Positions 1 to 6,889 of a stretch of 11,836 nucleotides of DNA are shown piece by piece. The stretch is from contig CADCPU010000375.1 in assembly GCA_902803365.1 (NCBI GenBank), positions 1-11,836 of the forward strand, written 5' to 3'. Source of the DNA: Oscillospiraceae bacterium (GTDB lineage: Bacteria; Bacillota_A; Clostridia; Saccharofermentanales; Saccharofermentanaceae). Every line of letters starts with the position of its first letter. Positions within the stretch are counted from its first letter, which is position 1. Position numbers and translations under genes: made by a program. Below the pieces are notes generated by a model that saw nothing but the letters and a program-made list of their open reading frames with translations, made no database searches and was not told where the DNA came from.

Positions 1-2731
1 TCGGCTGATAGAAAGGCAGGAATTCGCCTCTCCTGAGCGCGTCAGGGAACTGCTGCTGGACTTTCATGCCGCGTTCTTTTCGCTCAAGGATAGAATCGCT
101 GAAGAAGACGATATGGTCCCTGCCGCCTGTCTGTGCGATGCGGCTTGTCGTTATTACTTTTTCCATCAGGTCTGACATGGACGGAACGTATGATTCAGGG
201 ACAACGTAGATACCTGCGCTGGTTGCGAGATTGACGCTGTTCATCTCATTTATCCTTATGCATGCTTCAGTCAGATAGTCGACTACGCGCTCTTTATATT
301 CAGCGGAGCAGAAGCCGATAAAGTTGTCACCTCCGAGCCTTGCGAGGAAACCGTCATCGCCTGCGAGGTAGCGGAGCGTATCGTAGTGCTTGCGGATGAC
401 CATGTCGCCCGCGCTCCTGCCGAATTCCTGATTGATCAGGGAGAAGTGGCGGAGGTTATAGCGGAAGATCATCTTGCCGTCAAAGCTGTTTGTATTTATG
501 AGCTTAACGACCTGCTGGTTCCACGAGCGGAGGTTAGGGTAACCGAATTCGTCAAAGTACGCGAGGTCGTATACGAGATCGCGCAGGCGGTTACGGCTGA
601 TAAAGCTCAGCACGGTCCTCATAACGAGATCGACCTTGTTGAATTCCTCATCGCTCAGCGGCGGTTCGTCAGGTGCCATATAGACGGTCATGGTCGCGGA
701 GGTCATAACAGAAGTGGTCACGCGGACTGTATGGATCTCCTTGCATTCGATGTGCTTGTCAAAGGCACAGAATGTCTCGCCCTTGCCCTCGGCCTCATCC
801 TTGGTCGTGCGGTATACGCGCGTGACCCCCTTTGCTAGACGGAACATCTCCGCGATCTTTATGAGGAGGTCCTCGATGAGAGCAACGTCGGTCGTATCAA
901 AGCTTACGAAGACCTTGAGGAGCTGCTCGTAGAGCTCGTAGAAGCTGACGAAGGAATAGTTCTCGACGGTGTTCAGGGCTTCGCCGTCCTGAACTCCTGC
1001 CTTGAAGCGGCGCTTGCTCTCATACATGAGCTTATCGGCGCGCTCGAAAACATCCTGCACGCGGTTATCTTTGCCCGGCACGTATTCCGTCATTCCATAC
1101 GCGAGAGTTACAAGACCGTTCTGCGCATTTTCGTGCTGCCTCGTTGCAAAGTCCTTAAAGAGCGTATGCCTGTTCTTATAGTCGTTGCCCTTTAAGATGA
1201 CAGCGAATTCGTCTCCGCCGACCCTGAAGACAGGGGAGTGGGTGAAGATCTCGCAGATTATCGTACAGGCTTCTCTTATGAAGACATCGCCTGCGTTGTG
1301 GCCCTGGTTGTCGTTTACGGCCTTAAGTCCGTTGATGTCGCAGACAGCGACCGCGAACTCGATATTCTTGTCCTTGGTTATCTCATCGTCCAATACAGTC
1401 TCGGCGTTAACATAAGCGTGCTTATTCTTGACGCCGGTGAGACTGTCCTTATTGGCCATATCCATTGCGGTGTCGATCGCTGCCTCGAACTCGAGCTCAC
1501 GCCTTTTCGCTTCGTCAACATTTTCAACTGCGACGATGATATGCTCCGAATCTGCCTGCTGGCGCAGAACGACGAGCGATACGTACTGCGGACGACCGTC
1601 CAGGAGGAGACGGTAATTAAGGAAGATCTTGTTCGAGAGCGCGAGCTTTCTTAAGAGATTATCCTTATTCATGGCCTTTGACATCATCTCATAGTCGTCC
1701 GGATAGATGTCGGTCTTCATGTTGCGCTGAGAGTCCTTGAAGAAGTCTCTTCCCGTTGCACCGATCTCGAGCTTGGAATATTTCTCGCTCGCACTGTATT
1801 CGTAATATTCGTTCGTTACGATGTTAACGCGGTAGATGACCTCGTATCTGAGCGCCAATGCGAGTGCTACATCATTAAAGAGTTTGCTCTCGCTTAAGAG
1901 CTTTTGCTCGCGCTTCATCTGCGCATCGATATTCATTACGCCGATTACAATGTGTTCGTCATCGTTCTTCGGACGCGTGCAGATCATGCTGACGTAGATT
2001 ATGTCATCGCCCAGCTGCTGTCTGTACGTCATGGAGAGGGAACCGCGCTCATTAATGATGCGCAAGAGCTCCGCCTTTTTAAATGTTGCCAGGACAAAGC
2101 CCATATCATCCTTATGTATGTATTTTTTTATGTCTGATTCACAGGCTGCGAAAAAGTCTGTTCCTTCTCTTGTAGTTCCGAGCTTGGCATATTCATCGCT
2201 CGAACTGTACCGTATGTACGAATCGTTCTTGATATTTACATAATAGAGCACTTCGTAGCGGCTCGCGAGGGTTCCCGCGATGTGCATGTAAATCCTTTTT
2301 TCTTTGACAGCCGCAAGCTCGCGCTTCTTGAGTTCATCGATATTCTTGACACCGATAATGATGCGCCTGTTGCTGCCGCTTATCGTTTTAAGAAAATAGT
2401 GGTAGTAAGAGCCGTTTATAAGAAGCCTGTAATCAAGACCGCGTGAATCCTTGTTCTGAATGAGTTCTGAGATCTTTTCTTTTTGGAAGAAATCCAGAAA
2501 GCGCTGCTGATCTTCAGGGTGGACGAGTGCACGGCAGTTCCCCGGAACCGCTGCATAAAAATCAGGACCGCGGGAAACTTCTACCAGTTCTTTCGGGTCG
2601 CCGATCGCCCTGTATTCAATATAACTGTCATCGGCATCGATAACATAGACCGTCTCGTAGTCATTTGCGAGCGCCTGTGCGATCTCGGTGAAAGATATTG
2701 ATCTTTGTTCCTTTTCCGTTTCGACCGTCAT
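1..2731 (-). CDS. Multi-PAS GGDEF/EAL cyclic-di-GMP protein (3' end beyond window)
   Basis: 910 codons are visible, read without a stop from ATG at 2731 to the window edge; GAGG lies 6 nt before the ATG. Domains in order: three PAS-like repeats (about residues 15-138, 150-275, 286-412), each ending in a related V/K-N-I/V-D-x-x-x-K-R-E segment. Next comes a GGDEF domain (about 425-580) with DINGLK (465-470), GHNAGD (477-482) and intact GGDEF (505-509), so diguanylate cyclase activity is likely. I see no RxxD inhibitory site just upstream of GGDEF. An unassigned segment follows (about 590-720), then a second GGDEF-like domain (about 722-880) with GGDNF (800-804) and the metal-binding Asp replaced (YNLRHF), so probably catalytically dead. 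The last visible residues, EFLPFYQP (903-910), are the start of an EAL phosphodiesterase domain. The protein has no membrane segment and probably makes and/or degrades c-di-GMP in the cytoplasm in response to PAS-sensed signals. Activity of the EAL domain cannot be judged. Confidence 0.93.
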   Translation of the reverse strand, partial: MTVETEKEQRSISFTEIAQALANDYETVYVIDADDSYIEYRAIGDPKELVEVSRGPDFYAAVPGNCRALVHPEDQQRFLDFFQKEKISELIQNKDSRGLDYRLLINGSYYHYFLKTISGSNRRIIIGVKNIDELKKRELAAVKEKRIYMHIAGTLASRYEVLYYVNIKNDSYIRYSSSDEYAKLGTTREGTDFFAACESDIKKYIHKDDMGFVLATFKKAELLRIINERGSLSMTYRQQLGDDIIYVSMICTRPKNDDEHIVIGVMNIDAQMKREQKLLSESKLFNDVALALALRYEVIYRVNIVTNEYYEYSASEKYSKLEIGATGRDFFKDSQRNMKTDIYPDDYEMMSKAMNKDNLLRKLALSNKIFLNYRLLLDGRPQYVSLVVLRQQADSEHIIVAVENVDEAKRRELEFEAAIDTAMDMANKDSLTGVKNKHAYVNAETVLDDEITKDKNIEFAVAVCDINGLKAVNDNQGHNAGDVFIREACTIICEIFTHSPVFRVGGDEFAVILKGNDYKNRHTLFKDFATRQHENAQNGLVTLAYGMTEYVPGKDNRVQDVFERADKLMYESKRRFKAGVQDGEALNTVENYSFVSFYELYEQLLKVFVSFDTTDVALIEDLLIKIAEMFRLAKGVTRVYRTTKDEAEGKGETFCAFDKHIECKEIHTVRVTTSVMTSATMTVYMAPDEPPLSDEEFNKVDLVMRTVLSFISRNRLRDLVYDLAYFDEFGYPNLRSWNQQVVKLINTNSFDGKMIFRYNLRHFSLINQEFGRSAGDMVIRKHYDTLRYLAGDDGFLARLGGDNFIGFCSAEYKERVVDYLTEACIRINEMNSVNLATSAGIYVVPESYVPSMSDLMEKVITTSRIAQTGGRDHIVFFSDSILERKERGMKVQQQFPDALRRGEFLPFYQP

Positions 2732-2760
2732 GATACACCTCGTATAAAAGATAAGTTGCT

Positions 2761-2790
2761 ATTATACAAAAATATTTTACAACGTTGTAA
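2761..2790 (-). promoter_or_regulatory. Promoter of the GGDEF/EAL gene with overlapping palindromic operator
   Basis: On the minus strand a perfect TATAAT (plus positions 2761-2766) lies about 30 bp before the start codon. No good -35 is present at 17 bp. The -35 region is instead occupied by a perfect 14-bp palindrome, TTACAACGTTGTAA, at 2777-2790. A symmetrical site covering the -35 region is a typical repressor or activator position. Promoter and operator roles are inference. Confidence 0.5.
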
Positions 2791-2851
2791 CGACCCTGTG
2801 TATATATAATAAGTAATGTTTATATTATGTTTACGAACTGAGAAATGAGCC

Positions 2852-2922
2852 GTTTTCGAGCCCTGAACATTATATTGACGCAATAATCTTGTGGGGGTCA
2901 CACTTTTTTCGCGCTCGAAAAC
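2852..2922. repeat. Spaced inverted repeat in divergent intergenic region
   Basis: GTTTTCGAGC at 2852-2861 is repeated exactly in reverse complement (GCTCGAAAAC) at 2913-2922, with 51 bp between the arms. It lies in the 331-bp gap (2732-3062) between the divergent GGDEF/EAL and zinc-ribbon genes. The rest of that gap is AT-rich and holds only the two promoters listed separately; I find no small ORF or recognisable RNA in it. The function is unknown: it could be a DNA looping or operator pair, or chance. Confidence 0.35.
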
Positions 2923-3014
2923 AGATTTTATTCTTTGTTCTCAGGTAGTAATGTTTTATTCATTTTTCATTTACCGAGACGTATAGAAACGGGGATGTTA
3001 TCAAGAAAAACTGT

Positions 3015-3022
3015 GATACAAT
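3015..3022 (+). promoter_or_regulatory. Extended -10 promoter of zinc-ribbon gene
   Basis: TGATACAAT (3014-3022) is an extended -10 element (TG-n-TACAAT) about 40 bp before the ATG at 3063. No clear -35 is visible, as is common for extended -10 promoters. GGAGGG at 3052-3057 is the ribosome binding site. Confidence 0.45.
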
Positions 3023-3062
3023 CGTAATCGTTGAAAGAAAATATGAACTATGGAGGGTACAT

Positions 3063-4109
3063 ATGAAAACATGTCCTAACTGCGGCAGCAGCAATGCCGA
3101 TAACATGAATTTTTGCAATAACTGCGGAAGCAACATCAAGGATGTAGCTCCTGCTTCAGAGCAGCCGGTACAGGCTTCATCTTTTGCTCAGGTAGAGGAG
3201 AAGCCGGTCCAGCCTACTTACGTTGAGCCGACACCTGTCGTAGCAAAGCCGATCCAGAATCAGCCTTCTTACGATCTTGACCGCGAATTCGAGAACACTC
3301 AGCCTAAGGGTTCAAACGGTCTTTGCGTTGCAGGCTTTATCGTATCCTTGATCTCTATCTTAACAGTAGGTACAACGGCTATCATCAGCCTTATCCTTTC
3401 CATCTGCGGTCTCGTATCCGCATCCAAGAAGGGCAACAAGAAGGGCCTCGGTATCGCAGGCTTGATCATCTCGATCATCCTTACGCTCATCGGTTGCTTC
3501 TTTATCGTATCCGTATCACAGACTGTCCTTGATGAGATGGACAACGTAAAGAGCCATTCTTCCAAGTACGAAGATGAAGATGACGAAGACGACGATGAAG
3601 ATGAAGATGATGAAGACGATGAGGATGACGACAGCAGCAAGAAGAATGACGGCACATACAGCTCATCCGCTATCAAGAAAGACATCAAGGGCGCTTCCTG
3701 GATCGAGAAGAACGAGGGTTCCTTGCTCGACCTTAAGTCCGGCTCATTCAAGTACTACAAAGATCATGATGTCCTTGATGACTACTACTATGAGGGCGAT
3801 TACGAGCTCTATGTAGGTGATGATGCAATTGAGTATGTTACAGTAGATCTTTCTGAATACGACGTAACTGAAGATGAGATCAATGATCTCTGCGACAGGA
3901 ACGAGAAGTACGATGAGTCCAACTTTATGGTCCTCGTTCTCAAGAATGAGAAGTGCATCGTAGACGGTGAGAACACTTTTGATGAGACAGTAGTTACTCC
4001 TTACTTCGGTTTCTATCTGAATGACGGCGATACAGTCGTACTCGACATCGCAAACATGAAGACAGGAACATACTACTGGTTTATTCCTGAAGCAGATTAC
4101 CAGGGTTGA
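3063..4109 (+). CDS. Zinc-ribbon / DUF4190-type membrane protein with acidic linker
   Basis: 348 aa; GGAGGG lies 5 nt before the ATG. Residues 4-21 form a zinc ribbon (CPNC and CNNC, Cys 4, 7, 18, 21). A Pro/Gln/Val-rich linker (25-80) follows. A hydrophobic region (about 86-152) with a central Gly/Lys-rich turn (SKKGNKKGLG, 121-130) is typical of DUF4190 membrane domains. Residues 169-190 are almost entirely Asp/Glu, followed by a Ser/Lys patch. The C-terminal part (about 200-348) is a Tyr/Asp-rich domain with alternating strand-like segments that I cannot assign to a named family. With two or three membrane segments the side on which this domain lies is uncertain. The architecture is common in Clostridia and has no established function. 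It sits alone between its own promoter and a strong terminator. Confidence 0.85.
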   Translation: MKTCPNCGSSNADNMNFCNNCGSNIKDVAPASEQPVQASSFAQVEEKPVQPTYVEPTPVVAKPIQNQPSYDLDREFENTQPKGSNGLCVAGFIVSLISILTVGTTAIISLILSICGLVSASKKGNKKGLGIAGLIISIILTLIGCFFIVSVSQTVLDEMDNVKSHSSKYEDEDDEDDDEDEDDEDDEDDDSSKKNDGTYSSSAIKKDIKGASWIEKNEGSLLDLKSGSFKYYKDHDVLDDYYYEGDYELYVGDDAIEYVTVDLSEYDVTEDEINDLCDRNEKYDESNFMVLVLKNEKCIVDGENTFDETVVTPYFGFYLNDGDTVVLDIANMKTGTYYWFIPEADYQG

Positions 4110-4132
4110 TCCTTGATAATTTCGAAAACGAT

Positions 4133-4178
4133 GAGCCCCTCGCAACGGCCGGGATATTGCCTTGCGGGGGGCTCTTTT
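4133..4178 (+). terminator. Intrinsic terminator after zinc-ribbon gene
   Basis: A 13-bp stem pairs 4133-4145 (GAGCCCCTCGCAA) with 4162-4174 (TTGCGGGGGGCTC), with one G-U wobble. The 16-nt loop can add three more pairs, and TTTT follows at 4175-4178. Read on the minus strand the same stem is followed within 4 nt by TTTT, so it may also stop the convergent DUF4097 operon, for which no better terminator is visible in 4179-4243. Confidence 0.8.
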
Positions 4179-4243
4179 CGAGTATGTAAGGAATGGGTCA
4201 CCTTATTCCATAGATGGAGCGGTAAGCCGCCCCGGGGGTGTGT

Positions 4244-5389
4244 TTACTTTTTGATAGAGATGTCACCACTTGAAGTTGTGATCCTGAACTCTCTGTCGAT
4301 CTTTGCTGACTCAGGTGTCTTAACGTCGCCTGAAGAAGTCTTTGTTACGTAGAAGAAATCGCATGTGACTGTACCTGTTACTTCACCTGAAGATGTCTCT
4401 GTTACTGCGCCTTCTTCAACTGTGAGCTCCTTGAATGAGAAGTCACCTGAGTTGCAGCTTGTCTGAAGATCCTTGAAGGAGCAGTCGTTCAAGTCGAGCT
4501 CGCCGGAGCTTGTCTTGAAGTTACCGGAACCTGTGAAAGTACCGTCTTCGATGAGCTGGTCGCCTGATGTGGAGCTGAACCTTACGTCTGTTGCAGTGAT
4601 GTTGTTGACCTTGATTCCGCCGCTTGATGTATCTGCCTCAAAGCCCTTCTCGCACTTAACGTCCTTGAACTGGATGTCGCCGCTCGTTGCCTCGAGGGAG
4701 ATGCTCTTTGCGTCAGGTGTGTCGCCTGTGATATTGCCGCTGGATGTCTTGATGTCAAGATTTCCTGCTGAGATCTCCTTGATGAAGACGTCTCCGCTCG
4801 TTGTGTTGATCGAAGTAATGTCAGCGCCTGTGCTCTCAAGATTTACGTTACCGCTTGATGTCTTGATCTCAAGTCTGTCTGTTGCCTTTGAAGCGTACTG
4901 GATATCTCCGCTTGATGTCGTGATCTTTGTATCATCAAAGGTGAAGTCAGAAGGTGAGTAGAGCTCTGCGCTGCTCATGTCGATAACGAGTGAATCGTAC
5001 TGATCTTCAGGAAGAGCTACCTCGATATAAGGAATTCTCGTGTTGTTGAGATTGATGTTAAAGAAGAAGTGAGTAGAGATCATCTTCTGCTCATAGTCGA
5101 TATTGAGCGTATCGCTGCTTACGTCAACGAAATGCTTGATAGAATCGGAATCGTAAACAGTTACGTGAGTGTCCTTGTCGTCTGACTTAACGAAAGTCAC
5201 GTCATGAGAAGAATTCTTGATCTTGATGTTGTTGATGTCGTCAGAGAAGTCGTAGACTTTCTTCTCGTAGTTTTCGGCTGTGCCAACGCTTGTTGATGAG
5301 CCTCTTACAAGTCCTACTGTTGTAAATACAACGCCTACTGCGATGATCGATGCGCCCGTGATGAGCATTACCTTTGTTGTTTTTTTCAT
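4244..5389 (-). CDS. DUF4097 family beta-strand-repeat protein, membrane anchored
   Basis: 381 aa; GGAGGG lies 9 nt before the ATG at 5389. A single N-terminal hydrophobic segment (about 7-29) follows Lys residues and should act as signal anchor, leaving the rest outside the membrane. From about residue 138 the protein is a regular series of (S/T/N)-S-G-(D/E/N)-(V/I) turns. The Gly of this motif falls at 161, 180, 199, 218, 237, 257, 276, 296, 315, 335, 354 and 375, a spacing of 19-21 residues. This fits a right-handed beta-solenoid with one rung per repeat, the DUF4097 pattern. There are no catalytic motifs. It is the last gene of an operon, 19 bp after the DUF1700 gene. DUF4097 proteins often accompany HAAS or PspC-like membrane regulators and are thought to work in envelope sensing; a role here as the outward sensor is inference. 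Confidence 0.88.
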   Translation of the reverse strand: MKKTTKVMLITGASIIAVGVVFTTVGLVRGSSTSVGTAENYEKKVYDFSDDINNIKIKNSSHDVTFVKSDDKDTHVTVYDSDSIKHFVDVSSDTLNIDYEQKMISTHFFFNINLNNTRIPYIEVALPEDQYDSLVIDMSSAELYSPSDFTFDDTKITTSSGDIQYASKATDRLEIKTSSGNVNLESTGADITSINTTSGDVFIKEISAGNLDIKTSSGNITGDTPDAKSISLEATSGDIQFKDVKCEKGFEADTSSGGIKVNNITATDVRFSSTSGDQLIEDGTFTGSGNFKTSSGELDLNDCSFKDLQTSCNSGDFSFKELTVEEGAVTETSSGEVTGTVTCDFFYVTKTSSGDVKTPESAKIDREFRITTSSGDISIKK

Positions 5390-5408
5390 ACAATGTATCC
5401 CTCCAAAA

Positions 5409-5996
5409 TTACTTTCTGACTATCTTTCTCTTGATCCACTTGAAGAATCTTCCGATCTGCTCAAAGAGCCATACGATGAAGTTCTTTGTCGGTATGAGGA
5501 GGAAGACTCCCAAACCGAGACAGATGAGTGATGCGCCCATTACCCAGAAATTCAGACCGCCTGAACGGAACAATTCCGCGAAGCAGGCAACTACACCTGC
5601 CAAACCGCTTATCAGTACTGCCAGGAGGCAGACAACAACGACTACGATCGCTACAAAGAAGAAGATCACTACGAGAAGTGCTGCTACAAAAAGAAGTGCC
5701 GCTACCGTGATCCAAAGCGGTGAGCCGACGATGAGAAGGATGATCTCCCATACCTTCAATGCTCTGTTTGGCTTTGTCTTTGCTGCGACGAGCTTTGTGA
5801 TAGGGAACTCCATCAAGATCTTCTCTGCGATCTCGTCCGGTGTTCCGATGGAGTTTATCGCCTGATCCTCCGTAAGTCCGTCCTCGAGCCTGTCGTCAAT
5901 TGCTTCTTCGTAATACTCGACAGCTTTTGCTATATCAGCTTCCGGAAGTCCCTTAAGCTTCTCTTTGATGCTGTCGATGTACTCATTCCTGTTCAT
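5409..5996 (-). CDS. DUF1700 / HAAS-domain membrane protein
   Basis: 195 aa; GGGAGG lies 9 nt before the ATG. The N-terminal 65 residues (MNRNEYIDSIKEKLKGLP and on) are a soluble helical domain matching the DUF1700/HAAS family, with the typical YYEEAIDDRLEDG and SIGTPDEIAEKI segments. A very hydrophobic region with several membrane spans follows (about 82-143 and 148-168), then a basic amphipathic tail (FFKWIKRKIVRK). The start codon lies inside the preceding padR gene, overlapping it by 14 nt, which suggests translational coupling. Such proteins are regularly encoded with a PadR repressor and are believed to link membrane state to the regulator. The exact signal is unknown. Confidence 0.9.
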   Translation of the reverse strand: MNRNEYIDSIKEKLKGLPEADIAKAVEYYEEAIDDRLEDGLTEDQAINSIGTPDEIAEKILMEFPITKLVAAKTKPNRALKVWEIILLIVGSPLWITVAALLFVAALLVVIFFFVAIVVVVVCLLAVLISGLAGVVACFAELFRSGGLNFWVMGASLICLGLGVFLLIPTKNFIVWLFEQIGRFFKWIKRKIVRK

Positions 5997-6309
5997 CGTT
6001 CTTTTCCTCCCTTATTACATACTCGTAGATCTCCATGATCTGTTTCCATTCCTCTGCGAAAGCGTTGAGCTTTTCGCGACCCACATCGGTTAAGTGGTAA
6101 TATTTTCGAAGCCTTCCGTTATGTTCGATCGATCTTACTGTGAGACATCCGCTCTCCTCGAGTCTTCTGAGGATCGGGTAGAGCGTTGACTCCGAGATCG
6201 TCATGTACGGCTTAACGTCTTTGATAATCTTGTAACCGTATGAATCTTCTCCCTTAATTGCTGCCAGTACACAAATATCCAGCAGTCCACGTTTTAGCTG
6301 TGTATCCAT
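5983..6309 (-). CDS. PadR family transcriptional regulator
   Basis: 108 aa, the usual size of a short PadR-s2 protein. AAGGAGGT (plus positions 6317-6324) lies 7 nt before the ATG. A winged helix covers about residues 5-78, with the typical GLLDICVLAAI start, SYGYKI (23-28), recognition helix SESTLYPILRRLEE (39-52) and the wing NGRLRKYYHLTDVGRE (64-79). A short C-terminal helix follows for dimerisation. It heads the operon and probably represses it; an inverted repeat straddles its promoter. PadR proteins bind hydrophobic or envelope-active compounds or respond to a partner protein. Here the partner would be the DUF1700/HAAS product encoded with a 14-nt overlap. Confidence 0.93.
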   Translation of the reverse strand: MDTQLKRGLLDICVLAAIKGEDSYGYKIIKDVKPYMTISESTLYPILRRLEESGCLTVRSIEHNGRLRKYYHLTDVGREKLNAFAEEWKQIMEIYEYVIREEKNDEQE

Positions 6310-6327
6310 TCGAAGTACCTCCTTCTG

Positions 6328-6362
6328 CGATATACTATGTCACACGAGGTATATCGTGTCAA
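6328..6362 (-). promoter_or_regulatory. padR operon promoter with probable PadR operator
   Basis: On the minus strand a perfect -35 TTGACA (plus 6357-6362) is followed after 17 bp by CATAGT (6334-6339), with TG one base upstream, giving an extended -10. An exact 8-bp inverted repeat, CGATATAC at 6328-6335 and GTATATCG at 6349-6356 (plus-strand order), lies between and over these elements with a 13-bp centre. Bound repressor would block polymerase. Autoregulation by PadR is known for the family; this assignment is inference from position. Confidence 0.7.
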
Positions 6363-6387
6363 GGGGTATTTGCAAAATTTTTCTCAA

Positions 6388-6702
6388 CTTTTTTGCTACC
6401 CTACGAAGCTGGTTTTTCTTGCTTCTTCTAAGGCGCGCGAGGGGCTCTGCAGAAGTTCCGCAGATTTTTGCTACCCTATGGAGCAGGTCCCAAATGCCCC
6501 TTTTGAGCTATGCGACCTAAGGTAGCAAAAATGAAAAAGCCGCTTCTTCAGTCTCCTCCGTAGGGAAGGAAAAATGAAATGTGCCATTCCGGGATGCCTG
6601 CGTAAGGTAGTAAAAATGAAAAGGCACATTTCAGCTCTGCTCCGTAAGGTAGTAAAAACGAAAAGGGCGCTTCTGGAGGTGCTGCGTAAGGTAGCAAAAA
6701 TG
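6388..6702. repeat. Repeat array A: seven copies of a TAAGGTAGYAAAAATG-type motif, 42-bp phased
   Basis: Five direct copies of the 16-bp motif start at 6518, 6561, 6603, 6645 and 6687, so the spacings are 43, 42, 42 and 42 bp. The clearest copies (6603, 6645, 6687) also share CG before and, in the first two, GAAAA after the motif. Two inverted copies (TTTTGCTACCCTA form) lie upstream, ending at 6403 and 6478, 75 bp apart. Spacers of about 20-25 bp differ between copies. Both strands can be read as 14-residue peptide repeats (LRKVVK-type on plus, FLLPY-type on minus) because 42 is a multiple of three, but I do not think this is a gene. No function is known to me. Helical phasing suggests repeated protein binding or a dispersed repeat family. 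Confidence 0.85.
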
Positions 6703-6722
6703 CAGAGAAGAGGGATGAGGAA

Positions 6723-6857
6723 GTCACGACACCCGCTTGCTTACAGGAAACAGATCCGGGAAGAGGCGTCAAGACCTAAGCCGCTCCGCGGTGCCGAAGG
6801 CAGTCTTGACGCGCTCTGCCGCGGATCTGTATGAAGTCATCAAGCGGGCGGCGTGAC
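6723..6857. repeat. 135-nt imperfect inverted repeat (long hairpin)
   Basis: Paired arms from outside in: GTCACG 6723-6728 with CGTGAC 6852-6857; CCCGCTTG 6732-6739 with CAAGCGGG 6841-6848; an 11 x 11 nt weakly paired stretch; CAGATCCG 6751-6758 with CGGATCTG 6822-6829; two GC pairs; AGAG 6762-6765 with CTCT 6814-6817; and GCGTCAAGAC 6766-6775 with GTCTTGACGC 6803-6812. The 27-nt loop contains its own CCGC/GCGG hairpin. That gives 38 Watson-Crick pairs outside the weak stretch, in near-symmetrical register. It lies between the two phased arrays. It could be a structured RNA, a MITE-like element or a protein-binding cruciform. I see no clear target-site duplication and no T-tract next to it. 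Confidence 0.75.
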
Positions 6858-6889
6858 CAGGGTAGGATTTTTCTGCATACTCGTGATTT

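Noticed and set aside
386..2701. Several plus-strand ORFs across the first 2.7 kb
   Set aside because: They are antisense readings of the GGDEF/EAL gene, whose minus frame is continuous and carries recognisable domains.
3299..3751. Minus-strand ORF with a long Ser run
   Set aside because: It is the antisense reading of the Asp/Glu-rich stretch of the zinc-ribbon protein gene, which has a clear ribosome binding site and domains.
4190..4209. Hairpin GGAATGGG-TCAC-CTTATTCC as a terminator for the DUF4097 operon
   Set aside because: It has no T-tract on either side, and on the minus strand two of its pairs become mismatches.
6574..6834. 86-residue plus-strand ORF with Lys/Arg-rich 14-residue repeats
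   Set aside because: It is produced by the 42-bp array and then reads straight through the long hairpin; the opposite strand is open too. There is no good ribosome binding site, so it is best explained as an artefact of the period being divisible by three.
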